A stretch of DNA of 64,000 nt from Agapetus fuscipes (GCA_951799405.1 OX637342.1:19143298-19207297), one strand, 5' to 3'. Positions 22,222-35,417 are shown, counted from the stretch's first letter. Notes: generated by a model from the sequence alone, not told the origin. Numbers and translations are program-made.

Positions 22222-22470
22222 CCTTGACTTATAGGTTGGTATGACGCTGACCACCCATACTGTAAAAAATGATTCACTTTGCCAATGTCACCCCTGTTTC
22301 AAGAAAGGTCGGCAAGAGTTGCAGGGCTTATATGTTCATTTGAGATTGGATTTTTTATATTGTAGGTCCACATGCGGCATGTGTGAGCGCGAAATTATGC
22401 GTGTCTGCTTTTGGGAATGCATTTAATATGAATCTCAAATGATACATATCTTTGCAACTTAGATTTAGAT
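22222..22470 (+). repeat. DR260 copy upstream of an SLC22 exon
   Basis: Full copy, TTCCTTGACTTATAGGTTGG to TTTGCAACTTAGATTTAG. It ends 46 bp before the exon at 22516. Confidence 0.75.
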
Positions 22471-22515
22471 TATGTAGATTATATTTTCTTACACCTTCAT
22501 AAAATTATTTTTCAG

Positions 22516-25472
22516 GAGAGTTTGGGAAATATCAATGCTGGCAGTTCATCCTCCACATCTTGGCTGCAGTGACAGCCGGCATGCACATGATGTCCCTGAC
22601 TACAGTAGCCGCTGTACCAGATCACCGGTAAACAAATCTTCTTTTTGCTCAGCCTTTTCCAGACGATTGCTAGATGCAGGCCTCCTCCAATAGTGTCCAT
22701 GTCTTTCTATTTGCGCTATCTTTAGCCATCAACAGCGTGTCTAAATCTTAAGTTTTTTTAATTTTTTAAATAGATTTGTGAAGAGGAATGCAATTCACCA
22801 ACCTATTCTGCCTGGCCAAAAACAGGTATTGATATCATCAATTAATAATTCATTATGGTTAATTTTAATGAATTAGTAATTGCCCAATTACATCTGATGA
22901 ACCAGGGTCAAAGTTATGGTTAAATGACCCAAACCGGGATCGAACCAACGTTGTTCCATTCCAAACACGCTAGAAAGATCAGCTCACTTGGACCCCTCGG
23001 CCATAACACCGACAAAGATATATATTTTTTGAGATTCATATTAAATGCATTCCCACAAGCAGACACATATAAGTTTGCGCTAACACATGCCGCATGTGGA
23101 CCTACAATATAAAAACCCAATCTCAAATGAACATAAGCCCTGCAACTCTTGCTGACCTTCCCCGAAACAGGGGTGACATTGACAAAGTGATCATTTTTTT
23201 ACAGTATGGGTGGTAAGCCTCATACACCTATAAGTCAAGGAATTAAATTGATTTTGTTAATTACATTAATTTAGTTTAACCACCTCGGTTGGGGTCCCCC
23301 CTTTCCCGCTTGGACATCCTGGGCACCAGTGAGCAATCCTCTTTGGTCACTTGTTGTGGTCCTGTCTTGTGATATGAACCTGCTGTAAATATTGCATTCT
23401 ATATTTCTTATTCCTTGAATGTGGATGAAGCTGTAAAAGAAGAGGCGTACACCACGGATGAAAGTTTTTGGTAATCCAATCTAATCTAATCTGCAAAGAT
23501 ATATATCATTTAAGATTTATATTAAATGCATTCCCACAAGCAGATATGTATAATTTCGCGCTAACACATGCCGCATGTGGACCTACAATATAAAAACCCA
23601 ATCTCAAATGAACATAAGCCTTGCAACTCTTGCCGTCCTTCCCTGAAACAGGGGTAATCATTTTTCTAATTGACGATCTGAAGCACTATTCTGCTAAATT
23701 ACTTACCACCTTAAGACGACGAGCTGGCGATTCCAGTCCAAAAATAAGGTGTACTGTGTTTTTTTTTATCTATGGAGTTCTTTCGCAAGCGCTAGCATCT
23801 CCAACTTGTATGGATATCCAAAGTGTAAGGAATTTAGCAGAATAGCGCTTTTGATATTTAGGGCAAAAGGTGATTAGTCAATTAACTGCAGCTCCATGCA
23901 GTTTCAAAGAAAGAATTAATAAAATAGAATAACTATCAAATAAATGTAATTCTGATAAGTTTAAAATATGGTTTCAGGTGCATGGTGCCGGGAGTTGACA
24001 TCAATGGATCGGCGGCCTTGTGGAACTCTAGCGGAGTTTTGGCTGCCATACCCAAGAAACCAGACGGCAGCCTGGAGTCCTGCCTCATCATGGACGCACA
24101 CAACAGCTCCGTCTCCTGCGAGGCCTGGGTGTACGATGACACTTACTACAAGTCCTCCAGGACTATTGAGTGGGACTTGGTGTGCAGCAGGAGGTGGATG
24201 GGCGCGCTGGCCCAGTGCATGTACATGTTCGGAGTGTTCTTTGGAGCCGTTATCCTCGGAGGCATGGCTGACAAAGTAGGAAGAAAAGCCATATTCTGCT
24301 GGTCGGCTATTCTCCAATTGATTCTCGGAGTGGTTGTTGCATTCGTTCCTGAATACTGGTCGTTTGTATGTGTGAGATTCCTGTATGGAATCTTTGGCTC
24401 AGCGGGATCTTATATTACTGGGTTTGTTCTGACAATGGAGCTGGTTGGGGCGAGCAAGAGGACGGCTTGCGGGATTGCATTCCAGGCGGCTTTTGCTGGA
24501 GGTATAATGCTGGTGGCGGGGTGGGGAGCGCTGATACAAGAGCGCACGCTGCTGCAGGTGGTCTATGGTCTCCACGGGCTGATGCTTATTCCTCACTGGT
24601 GGTGCATGGACGAGTCCCCCAGGTGGCTGTGGTCCCAGGGGCGGTCCCGGGAAGCCGTGGTCATCATCCAGAAAGCCCTGAAGACCAACAACAGAGGCTA
24701 CAGCATAGACTCTGCTCACTACGTCTCCCGAGGCAAGGCTGTGGCGAGCCGCAATACTCCTTCCGCTGGAACATCCGACTTGTTCAAGACTCCAAACCTC
24801 CGCAACAAAACACTCAACGTCTGCTTGTGCTGGTTCGCCAACTCCCTAGTGTACTACGGCTTATCTCTGAACGCTGGCAAGCTGTATGGCAATCCGTTCT
24901 TGATCCTCTTCATCATGGGGTTGGTTGAGTTCCCGAGCTATGCTGCGGTCATTTACTTCCTGGACAGGCTCGGGAGGAGATCCCTGATCAGTTCCCTGAT
25001 GTTAGCAGGCGGGGTGTGCTGCATCATCGCCGCCTATCTCACACAAGGCAGCACCGCGGCCACCAGTGTGGTCATGCTGGGTAAACTCTTCATTGCCGGA
25101 TCCTTTGCTATCATCTACAACTACTCCGCTGAGCTGTTCCCGACTGTGGTGCGTAACTCTGCCATGGGCCTTGGCTCGATGAGTGCCAGGCTCTCTGGAG
25201 CCCTGACCCCCATGATTACTCTGCTGGACACCCTGAACCCAACCATCCCTGCCGTCATCTTTGGGGTCATATCATTAATCTCTGGTTCGTTGACACTCTT
25301 CTTGCCAGAGACAATGGGTCAGCCCATGCCACAGTCCATAGCGGACGGAGAGAACTTTGGGAAGGGAGACACATGCTTTACAAGCTGCCTGGGAAAGAGA
25401 AGTAACAAGACGCATTCCGTGCCGGAGCCAGTTCCTGAAGCCATGATTCCTCTGGATGACGTGGTGCGGTAG
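22516..25472 (+). CDS. Organic cation transporter-like protein (SLC22, MFS), first exon missing
   Basis: Predicted plasma-membrane carrier for small organic ions; the substrate is not readable from sequence. Exons are 22516-22627 (acceptor TTTTCAG, donor CACCG|GTAAAC) and 23978-25472 (acceptor TTTCAG), joined in VPDHRCMVPGVD. Exon 22516 enters in phase 1, so one upstream exon must supply the start and a short N-terminus. About 534 residues are visible against 550-580 in the family. Diagnostic features: EFGKYQ N-terminal block, TM1 ending in VPDHRC, a cysteine- and NSS-containing large outer loop, IEWDLVC, the MFS loop GGMADKVGRKA, DESPRWL, the second-half DRLGRRS, and the SLC22 signature YSAELFPTVVRNSAMG. 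The last exon encodes eleven helices without introns. The intron at 22628-23977 holds two DR260 copies. Orct/Orct2-like by family; the paralogue cannot be assigned. Confidence 0.93.
23011..23241 (-). repeat. Intronic DR260 copy
   Basis: From AAAGATATATATTTTTTGAG to TATAAGTCAAGGAAT, inside the transporter intron, antisense to the gene. Confidence 0.75.
23476..23657 (-). repeat. Intronic DR260 copy, 5' truncated
   Basis: Begins with (TCTAA)n and GCAAAGATATATATC and breaks off at CCCTGAAACAGGGGTAATCA. Also antisense in the intron. Confidence 0.7.
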
Positions 25473-28400
25473 GGCAGGTGGGCCAGGAGACGAGGAAGAG
25501 GATCTACAGTAAATGCAAGGCAGCGCGCTGTAACATTATGTCTAATATATTTGCATTGTATTTACATCAAACATTCATAATTATTTAATTTACATTCACA
25601 ACAAGATATTGTATAAGATCATTTCTCGATGTTTTCATTATATGTTTTGCATAAATATAACATTTTTCATGACAACAATACATTTTAAAATTTGTGACTA
25701 ATTTACGTTTTATTTACAACTACCTATCTACATACAAATAATAAGTTAAGTAGGTATCATAATATTTGTGGTCGACACAAAAGTAATAACTTCTAGAAAA
25801 ATAAATCTATCAGCGCGACATGCGGATCTCGCTCCCATTCTCGGCAGGAGAACGTGGAGCCATTAACAGTATTTATATTCTGTAGGAGTTGAAAGCCAAT
25901 GTCAACAATTGTAGCAAAATGAAATAATCTACAAAAGACAGTAACAAATCTATGCTCTACCTACTTATGTATAATATATGTATTATATATCTGTCTGTCA
26001 CAGTATGCAGCTAATCACAAATGAGCACATCCCGCTGCACCCACAATCTGCCTGACTGCCCCCAGCTCCTAGCCAGCTCTGTCCTTCCATAGTAAAATAA
26101 CAGCCTTTTGTATTAAAAATATAACTTAAATTAGACCCTTCAAAAGCCAAGCAATTGGCTGTTGGTGTACGTCATAGAAACCCACTAAGCTCCCAGCATG
26201 CACACAGGAGGCATTCCCAGGTAAGGTGCATCCATAACTCGGGCAAACATAAAGAAAGTTAAACCTATAATTAGCCATTCGGTAATTAAGTACATATTTA
26301 AACAGTTATTATCATTACTGGCTTAATTTGACAAAAAACATCTATGACCATTTAGCTGGAGAGAGAAATGTATACGGTAGTAGCTAGGACAAGTATATAC
26401 TTAATATTATACATCTCTCTACTAGCTGATGACGTTTAGCTCACCGATGTCACTCTGGCAACACCGAGCTACTGCACAAGCAGCAAACACTGAACACTCA
26501 TTAAGGCTGGCGATAACAAAACAATCCTCACTAAATTACTCAACTGAAAAACAATTTACACTTGTGGATATTATAGCTGGTAGGCTGCGCTGTGCCCCAT
26601 TTATAACCTGTCAACTGTAATGTTCAGTTTTACATTTTTGGAAGGAATTGTAGCGACAAAAGTATGATATTTGTGTAGGCAAAACAACAAACTTATACAT
26701 GAAACAACAATATGCAGATGTAGATTTTGAGTTTCCAACAAACAGTTGTGTGTGTCAGTAATTATAAGCAACCTTGTGATTGTTTTGTTTTACTTTTCAC
26801 AAAACTTAAACAACTTAAAATTTTAATAGTAACAAAAATAATTTCTAAAAAATATTATTTTAAGTTTACTCATAGTTTTTCCGATAAATATGCCGGCTTA
26901 ATTTATTTATCGTCTATAGGTTAGCTATGCTACTAACCAAAGACAATGTGAGAGGTGGAGACTTCAAGATGTAAGAAATATTTTAACACCGACATGCAAT
27001 ATACATTCAGATCAGAAAGATTGAGAATTTTAAACATTTCTGTCACTTACATATACTCGAGTGAATGCCAAATTTTTACAACTATTTTTTAAGATAAACT
27101 TTAATGAAAATTAAAATAAACAAAACTGTTCTAGATTATTATACTAAAAGGTGTGTAAATACGCAATACTTTTTTGTTTGTTAAAAAAATAAACCTCACA
27201 TTCATTTATATTCAACGATAATTAAGCGACAAGGAACTAACATTTTGAAAGACTTTTCGTTTAGCTTGTTGACTAAATTATCATTTTAAAATCTGCATTC
27301 AATAATGAATACTATCTTTGATGAAAGTGTTTTTGAAATAATAAAGTTCAGACCTTCAAGATTTGGGGTCCAAAGAATAAATGAAGTGACAACATAGTAC
27401 AATATTTTCAGTTTCATAGGAATACATTTGAATAGACGTAAATATGGCCGGTTAATAACAGGGGAAATAAAGAAAATAATGTCGCAACCTTTGTGAAATC
27501 ATTATAAGTAATTGCCTTTTAAAAAGTAATCTTCAACGGATGTTAGCTTTATGTATCTGAAGACATGCAATAATAAAGTTATTATTTAAAAATCTTTCAA
27601 ATTTAACAAAATATCCTGTGTAATACACCACAAAGGAGTCTGGACATTTAAATTGGACAGAAAAAAATGTGATACCACTTGGCTGGGTTGCCAGGCACTT
27701 GTGATTTGTTAAATGGTTGCTGAGGACCTTAATTCCCCAATCTGACCACCACCATCCTGGCATTGTCAACCGTGCAAAATAAAATATTACACTAGAAACA
27801 CATCATACAATTATACACGCTATGCACTGTGTTTACCACAACTGACATCACTATGTATATGTCACAATGCTGTAAAATATAAAGAAATCCTTCATTATCT
27901 GACGGGTAATAACCTTTGACATCATCTTGCCGAGACAATTTTGAATGTGCAGACTCCATTAAAATATAGCTCAAATATAACAGAAACTTTTAACAGACAT
28001 CAACCAAGGACAGGTTATCATTCATTAGCATCATTAACATTTTTAGTGTCAGATTTTATACAAACAAAACTTTAACAGAAGCAAAAAGCTACCTAAAAAT
28101 TGAATCATATTGGATGACACACTTGGCAATGCCGGTAACCAGTTTTCAGGATAAAAGTAATATTAAATAAGAACATAATCTTGCCTTTAAAGCATTCTTT
28201 ATACAACATGGAAGATCTACAATGTTTTTACTAATTGACTTTTTAAACTGGCACAAAAATATGCTTTTAAGCAATCTATACCATGTTATGTTAGGATATG
28301 ACAAATAGAATAAACAACAAATATTTCCACAAATAATATAAAATATCTTCACAGTTGAGAAGAAAAACATCTACCATCTGACTTAACCTATAATACTTTT

Positions 28401-29582
28401 TAGAAATTAACTAAAAAAAATAGTTATTAATGAATATATAACTTATAATTAAATAACTACTTACATATTGTTATAGTTCAGAATAATATTGTTTCCTAAA
28501 ATAAGCATTGAATAAGGGCATGTGTTGTTTCAAATACAGTTTATGTGGCTCTAATCTGAACATAAACTAGCAGTTTCTCATAAGTTTGTCTCTCCTTTCA
28601 GTTTATAGTCACTAAGCTGTTTTTGAAACAATTCACCTTTCAGTTCGAGTAATTCAAACTTTGCTTAGCGACTCTTAACGAACAAGACGAACTAACAAAA
28701 ATTGTACAGGTAGGTTTTTATTTGAGATTAAAGTCAAATAAAGTAATATATGACATAAAAACTGATTAAATAAAAAAACTCGGTACATGCACAATTCCCA
28801 TAAATTTGAGCTTTCCATTCTGTATAAATTGTGAAGCTAAGTTTGAAATATCCAGACTTTAAGTAGGCAACACTCACTTAAATTATATTAGTTTTATTTA
28901 AAAAATTATACCTGCTTAGAATAACAGTGTTCCATTAATTTCGTCGACGGAAGGATTTATGTCAGTAGTATTAAAAAAACAAGTCCAATACTTCCTAACG
29001 AGGTTAGTTATAATGCTAATAGCGCCTATAGAGCAAAGCTTTGCTTTATCTAACGAGCTGCCATTCTTGTACCATCCTATAGTTCACTTTGTCCACATAA
29101 CCTAATATAATTATTGGAGTTTTCTAGCTCACATTTCTGGGTAGAGGGTAAGAGTGTAAGAGCGCCATGAAATGTAGTTTTGGGAAAGAAAGTTCCGTGT
29201 TCGTGCAGGCAAGTAATGACAGGGTTCTTATTTTTAAATGAGTCACTTAGGATCAGTTTACGGACGGGCAAGTCACATATGAATGTAAAACATCAATTTC
29301 ATACATTTTTAAATAGATCAGGAAAAAAATGGGGACTGGTTATGACCACGGCATTGACATGAAAAATTGAATTATTATCTCCTGTAAGATATCTTTGTAT
29401 TGGAGTTACCTTGGTGCTTATGGATCTCATTTGTTACAGGGGCACAGATGTCAGGGTAGGTTAGAATGGCTGTCCAGGGAGTGTTTGGCTTTTGAAGGGT
29501 CAAATTGTGTGCAATGCAATATAATAACATTTGCGATATATATAAACTTTAGACAAAATAAACTCTGGTGTTGTGTGTGTGA
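25473..29582. other. Convergent 3' flank of SLC22 and RCAN, largely unique
   Basis: Four kilobases with few recognisable repeats, unusual for this window. AATAAA-type signals for the + gene occur near 25650 and 25797. The stretch probably contains the 3' UTRs of both convergent genes. A short element with CACTTGGCTGGGTTGCCAGG lies at about 27670-27700. Small open frames here are AT-rich and show no family similarity. Confidence 0.45.
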
Positions 29583-30263
29583 CTATTGGGAGCAGGGCGT
29601 GGTGGGGGCGGGGGCGGGGGTAGGGGCAGGGGCGGCACCCCCCTCAGGCTGGCGGGCAGCGTGCACCACAATGGCCGGCTGGTCCCCCTGTGGAGGCAGT
29701 AGCTCCCGCGTCTCTCCAGGAGACAGCGCAGCCAACGCCGCCAGGAGATCGTGGTTCACGAGGGGCTCGTTCTCTGGACGCGGCTGCCATCCCACAGGAG
29801 GCGACGACGGCGGAGAGATCAGGAACTGTTTAACAGGAGTGGGTGGCTGCAGACTTTTAGCGGAGGCAGGAGTAACAGGATGCACAAAGTAACATCCTAT
29901 CTTGGACTGCTCAAATGGATACTGGTGCAGCTGCACCCGCGCGTCCGCGGCCGCCGTGGGCTTCTCGTAGTTGACCCGCAGCCGCCGGAAGCTCCTCAGC
30001 CACTGGAACGTGACGTCTTCAGAGATGGCGCGGAACAGGTTCTCCAGCTCGGCCTTGAGCTTGTCGCTGTTGAACACTTCTGGCTGGATGTTGGTGACTA
30101 TGATGGACTTGGGGAGGTCGTCCAGCGGATCCAGCTCCCGCTCCTCGGCTTCGAACGCCAGCTCTCCCAAGTCCGGCGGCAGGTTGGGGAGCCCGTCCGA
30201 CTCGTTGATGAACACTTCCTCGTCTTGCAGCACCCTGTCATCGTATTTCTCGGAATCCGCCAT
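29583..30263 (-). CDS. sra: Calcipressin / regulator of calcineurin (RCAN, sarah-like)
   Basis: Predicted cytosolic modulator of the calcium-dependent phosphatase calcineurin. It is a single exon of 226 residues. The start at 30263 is preferred over the in-frame ATG at 30329 because ATCATGGCGG is a better context and the family-like acidic N-terminus begins there. An RRM-like domain spans about residues 52-130 (SIIVTNIQPEVF to CYFVHPV). The family hallmark, FLISPPSSPPVGW, is at 147-159, followed by PENEPLVNHDLL. PAIVVH (196-201) corresponds to the PxIxIT-type calcineurin-docking motif (PSVVVH in vertebrates). The C-terminus is an Ala-Pro-Thr tract instead of the usual TxxP-containing end. It converges with the SLC22 gene. 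Drosophila has two such genes (sra, and a related gene), so the symbol is by family. Confidence 0.93.
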   Translation of the reverse strand: MADSEKYDDRVLQDEEVFINESDGLPNLPPDLGELAFEAEERELDPLDDLPKSIIVTNIQPEVFNSDKLKAELENLFRAISEDVTFQWLRSFRRLRVNYEKPTAAADARVQLHQYPFEQSKIGCYFVHPVTPASAKSLQPPTPVKQFLISPPSSPPVGWQPRPENEPLVNHDLLAALAALSPGETRELLPPQGDQPAIVVHAARQPEGGAAPAPTPAPAPTTPCSQ

Positions 30264-30814
30264 GATAATGAGCGATCGGAAATATGTTTTGATTTTAGCG
30301 CATATCGATTTTTTATATTTGACACGCATAAGACCTTTCCGTTTCGATTATACAACACGCCAGTGAATTCTCACGATAATGTGCGCACCGTGTCGGTCAC
30401 ACGGCTTCTTATCGCTGTGTCAACGCGCCTTTTAAATTTATGTGAGGCTGCCAAACCGAGTCTACAGATAATATAATGTTTTCTACTAGGAAGTGGGAAA
30501 CTCGGAAAAATAAATATCTGCCCACAGTTGGCTGCCATGGAAAATTTTCTGACGTACGTAGCAGTGCTGCCATAAACTGAAACCATTTTCCCTACGTGTT
30601 CCCTACGCTCAGAAAAAAATGATAGGTAGAATAACTTTAAAGTAAAATGAAGTACCTACCGGAGAACCAATAACATAAAAGCAAAGGCCCTTTTCACACA
30701 AAACGGTCTCATACCGGATCTAAAGTTTAATGGTGTATGGCGATGTATAATATAGCTTACATACGTTTTGTCTGGTGATTCAAATCAAGGAGTAATATAA
30801 GCCCATATATATCT
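30264..30814. promoter_or_regulatory. 5' flank of RCAN
   Basis: Should contain the minus-strand promoter of the RCAN gene. Open frames crossing it are antisense readings. No individual element can be called. Confidence 0.35.
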
Positions 30815-30965
30815 CAGATAGCAGGTCAGTTTGCTGCAAGTTTGATTTGTACTTGAATTCATATTGTCATGTCAAATATAACAAAATAAGTTTATTGCAA
30901 TATTGCTGCAAGCTTGCATTTTGCACCATGTTTCAAAGATGAATAAACAAGTTTGCTTTTTGTTT
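30815..30965. repeat. Left part of a distant imperfect inverted repeat
   Basis: CTCAGATAGCA followed by repeated GCAAGTTTG/GCAAGCTTGC motifs. An inverted, diverged counterpart is at 37390-37575, ending TGCTATCTGGGA. Motif repetition near both ends is typical of subterminal regions of DNA transposons. If they are partners, the outer element spans 30.8-37.6 kb. Confidence 0.4.
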
Positions 30966-33900
30966 GGCTCAGTTTAGACACACGAAATTTTTTTGAAAAA
31001 GTTTCGATAGTGACGTCAAGCAAGATGGCCGCTCCGCAGTGACAGATGCTGGCAATTTTGATATTATGATGATTTTTAAAAAATGCCGCATCACCCGCTT
31101 ATTTCGTAATGTTGGTCAGACTGAGTTGTCAGACATTTCCACTTCGGAGTTAAAATGTCTGAAAAGTCAAAGACAATAATGCTATGGACTCGACAATTTT
31201 GGTAGGTATTGTAAATTTTTTTGTTAATTTAAAACTCGTAAACCTTTATTTTCTGTGAAAACTAAAAACAATTTGGAAAATATAAAATAATTGTTAACCC
31301 CTTGAAAAGAAAAAGGAAGTAGGTAATAATTAAATTGAGTTTGTTCTTACTTTTGGATTAAAAACAATTTTATTTCACGACGGTGTTTTTTTCCATTGCA
31401 ACGTTTTAATTATGAAATGATTCCGTGAAACTTTTCACGGAAGAAAAATGTTAATCAACTATTTTTATAAGTCGTAAATAATTTCAGTCGTAAGGGAAGT
31501 TTTAAATTTAATGTTGGTCTCGACAAATAAGCGCCAAAAACAATGACACAATATAATGTGAACACAATATAAAATACCAATGCAATATTAATGGCACAAT
31601 TGCAATATTGCATTCTGTTTCATAAAAATATTTTTGAGGTTAAGAACCCGTAATATATTTTCACAACTAACATTGGAATATTCAGCCAGTTTGTACAACA
31701 CCACGATGAATTTTATTTATTTATTTTATTTATTTATTTATTTATTTATTGACGGCACTATGTGCCTTTAACATGCATACAAATATAAAATAAAAACATT
31801 AAATACACATTCAAGTAAAAAGAAATAATCATATAAGTTAACCAATACAGTTGAGGGTGCAATATTACAAACATATGAAAAAAGTATAAAAAAACATTAA
31901 GTACATAATAAAGTAAACAAAGAAATGACAACAGGCAAGGTTAAAAGTTAAGATATAATGCAGAGAGTAGCAAATAAAATCGAGTATGTACTACAGTAAT
32001 AGAGATAGGAATAAAGTAAATTTAGTACCTTTTTATTTATTATCATTTTATGACGGCTTTAACAGGCTAATACAATAAATATTTCATGTGAGACAAAGAG
32101 AAGAAAGAAAGAGAAGAACAATTCAGGTGACTTAATTAGACTTGAGCAAAAAATAATATTTCAAGGCCAACTTATAACTTACAAGGTCATAGTGATAATC
32201 ATTTATGTGAGTATATGTATTCCCGGCACGTTGGAGTCGAGTCATTGCACTATTGTAATAATATGTGGTACTGGCAGCAACAGGGTGATATAAATGTTTT
32301 TGGCGGGTTAATGTTTTACTAACGAAAAAGTTTACTTGTTCCAGTAAAATTGGGGAATCAATCAACGAATTGACAATTTTAAAAAGGGCAATTAAGTCAA
32401 ACATTATTCGTCTCTCTGAAAGATTAATAAGGCCCAAGTAGGAATTAAGTTGGGAGCGGTTAAAATCAGTTGAGGGAATATGGAGTTTGAAATTGATTAG
32501 TTTCAGAAATTTTAAGTGTATACGTTCAATACTGTCAATATGTACAGAAAAATAGGGATTCCAGACAGGGGAGCAGTATTCTAAAATGTTTCTAACCAAT
32601 GATGTGTATAAGAGCTTTATAGTGAATATGTTGGTGAAGTCCTTAGTTGAGCGGGATACGAAGCCTAGCATTTTCATGCTTTTGGCGCACGCCGAATTGA
32701 TGATCAAAAACAATACCTAAGTCTGAAATCTCGGAAACCGCATTGAGGTCAATGTTATTGATTGAGTATGTAAAATTAATAGGGTTGGCGATTCTGTAAA
32801 ATCTCATTGATTTACATTTTGAGACATTCAATGGCAATTTATTGATTACACACCAATTGGACAAACGACTCAGAGAGTTCTGAATGGCAAGACAATCCAT
32901 ATCACTATAAACAGTCTTGAAAATCTTCATATCGTCGGCAAATAAAAGGATCTCGCAGTCATTAAAAATTTCGACAATGTCATTGATGAATACGAGGAAA
33001 AGCAATGGGCCAAGATGCGAACCCTGAGGGACACCACTTAGAGGTTGAAATGATGAGGATGTATGATTATTGATTTTGACACTTAATGAGCGATCAGTAA
33101 GGTAACTTTGTATCCACGACAGAAATTTGCCCATTATACCCATGTTTTGTAATTTCGATAATAAAATTCTATGACTGACTTTGTCGAAGGCCTTTGAAAA
33201 GTCTGTATATATCACATCGACTTGCCGACGATTAAACAGAGCTTTAGATATGTAATTCTCATAAATCAAAAGGTTAGATAGAGTAGATCGCTTGGGTAAG
33301 AAGCCATGTTGTTGTGACGAAAGAGATCCAATGATTAAGAAAGCGATTTTAGATAGAATCAATTTTTCTAATAATTTAGGAATGGCTGATAGTACACTGA
33401 TGGGACGGTAATTACTCACATTGCTTCTATCATCAGACTTGAATATAGGAGAGAGAAAAGCTTGTTTCCAGACAGGAGGAACGTAACCCAATGACATAGA
33501 GACGTTAAATAGACTGCATAGAGGACCGACTAAACTAGATGCACAGTGGTGCAGAAGTATTGCCGGAACCTTATCAGGGCCAGGATTAATTGATGGTTTC
33601 ACTAATTTAAGTTGATTAGTAACATCTGAGACGTTAAAGGAAATAGTAGATAACTGCAAATTTATATGGGAAGAAAATTCAAAAGAGCTGCGGTCAGAAT
33701 CCTCGACATACACTGATTTAAAAAAGGATGCAAACAAGTTTGTAACGTCTTGAGGATTTGTGGCTGTTTGATCATTAAAGTGGACAATGTGAGGTAAGTA
33801 TAGTAAGATCATTTTTTCTCAAAGTATTAGTGAAAGACCAGAATTTTTTGATATTTGAATGAATAGATGATTCAATGTTTGATATATAATTTTTAAAACA

Positions 33901-35277
33901 CAAGTTGGACAATGATTTACATTCACTACGGATATTTTTAAATTGTAGGTAGTCATGAGAAGAGTTTGTAAGTTTATATGACAAATGTGCTATTTTTTTA
34001 TTACGGACTAATCTTATGAGGTCTGGGTTAAACCAAATAGGATAACGAGTTGCATGGGAATGTTGTGCAGAGAAAGGAATGAATTTGCGGATTGCTTCAT
34101 TGAGAATATTATAAAATTTGTAAGTTACGGCGTCCAAGTTACCACTGTCCTCCACAATAAATGACCAGTCAGTTTGAGCAAAAAATAGGTTCATGTTTAC
34201 AAAGTCAGCTTTATAAAAATTAGGAGAATCATTAGAGAATGGGAGAGAATACTTAACACAGGAAGGATAGGAGGTAAGTAATGGAGGGTGATAGGTGTCG
34301 ATAGGAACAAGAACTTCAGGAGATTCGTGTACTTTAAGATCGTGAACATTTGACAATATCAAATCGAGTAAATGGTTATTTTTATTCTTTATCAAATTAA
34401 ACTGGAAGAAATTAAGGTAGTTGAAGAGATTGAGCAACACACTGTCTGTAGCAGAAAAGTTTGAATTAAAGGGGTGACACATAGAAGGATCGGTAGAATT
34501 CCATATTATATTCGGACAGTTAAAATCCCCAGTAATGATGAAATTTGAGTCAGGGAATTTAACTTTGATCCGTTCAACATCAGATACAAAATCATTGAAT
34601 ACATCAATACTAGAGTTAGGTGGCATGTAAACACAGCCAAGTATAGTGGTAAGGGGCTGTGTGTAAATTAGCACAAAAATTTGTTCTACATTTTTATTTA
34701 AACAAGGAACTATTTTAGAGTTAAGTTTTTTAGAGACTGCTATCAACACTCCACCGCCACGGGCTTTATCGCTCGTTAAATTAGAACGATCCTTACGATA
34801 CACAGTGTAACCGGAGAATCCAAGCTCTGCTGAATCAATATTATCAGTGAGCCAAGTTTCGGTCAAAGCATAAATGTCAAAGTTTAGTAATGGTAGGTTA
34901 GTATATAAAGTTAGTAATTTTGTTTTCAATCCTCGCACATTCTGGTAAAATAATAGCAAATTCAGTTTTTTGTTGGATTGTAGATATAAGTTTAAGTTAA
35001 GATTTAAATTATCTGTATGATTCTTTTTTTTACCGACGCATAGTTAAGCTAAACACGTATTAAAATAATTTAATTCCTACATTATTTTAATCCCATTCGA
35101 TGTTTGAATAAACCGCAACAGCTAAATGCCATTAGAAGAAAAAGATTCTGTTTTGTTCAAAAAATATTTTGTTCAAATGTGTGTGGAGACGGAAAACCGA
35201 TAGTTGCCGCTAAAAATCGCTGTCTGACGTCACTATCGAAACTTTTTCAAAAAAATTTCGTGTGTCTAAACTGAGCC
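30966..35277. mobile_element. Class II-like element bounded by 53-bp perfect inverted repeats
   Basis: 30966-31018 and 35225-35277 are exact reverse complements over 53 bp (start GGCTCAGTTTAGACACACG, end GATAGTGACGTCA). TTT flanks both sides. The 4312-bp interior has about 690 bp of unique sequence on the left, the minus-strand LINE, and about 180 bp on the right. It reads as a DNA transposon or MITE later entered by the LINE. On the left a mini-frame at 31155-31201 starts MSEKSKTIMLW and runs to a GTAGGT donor-like site; no transposase is visible. Confidence 0.75.
31706..35040 (-). pseudogene. Non-LTR retrotransposon (Jockey/CR1-like), endonuclease and RT, frameshifted
   Basis: Minus strand, nearly complete second ORF in three pieces. 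34959-33775 is an APE-type endonuclease (QNVRGLKTK, LTETWL, GGGVLIAVS, ITGDFNCP, LLDLILSNV, TYHPPL). 33812-32643 is reverse transcriptase (NYRPISVLS, QQHGFLPKRST, YTDFSKAFDKV, SGVPQGSHLGPLLF, catalytic FADD). 32713-32132 is the C-terminal part (CAKSMKMLGF, YTSLVRNILEYCSPVW). The first shift is at an A-run (GAGAAAAAATGATC) near 33808. The second follows a small deletion near 32690-32710. The 3' end is a (TTTA)n run on the + strand at 31708-31750. No ORF1 is visible before the endonuclease, so it is 5' truncated or lacks one. Confidence 0.88.
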
Positions 35278-35409
35278 TTTGATACAAACTTGTGTGACGG
35301 GCTGTCAAAAATACGATTAGCAGGGTTGCCGTTTTATCGATTTTGCTAGAGGTTTCGAGCTCTTTTTTTTATTTATTTTTAAATCTCGTGACTTGTGGTT
35401 TTACCCAGC
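35278..35409. other. Spacer between two elements
   Basis: 132 bp between the inverted-repeat element and the hAT MITE; nothing recognised. Confidence 0.35.
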
Positions 35410-35417
35410 GGCAGCAC

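Noticed and set aside
23961..24928. Overlapping frames on both strands in the SLC22 exon
   Set aside because: Only the frame of 23978-25472 has transporter motifs and correct splice phase.
29751..30476. 241-codon + strand open frame
   Set aside because: It is the antisense of the RCAN exon, with arginine/leucine-rich composition and no family motif.
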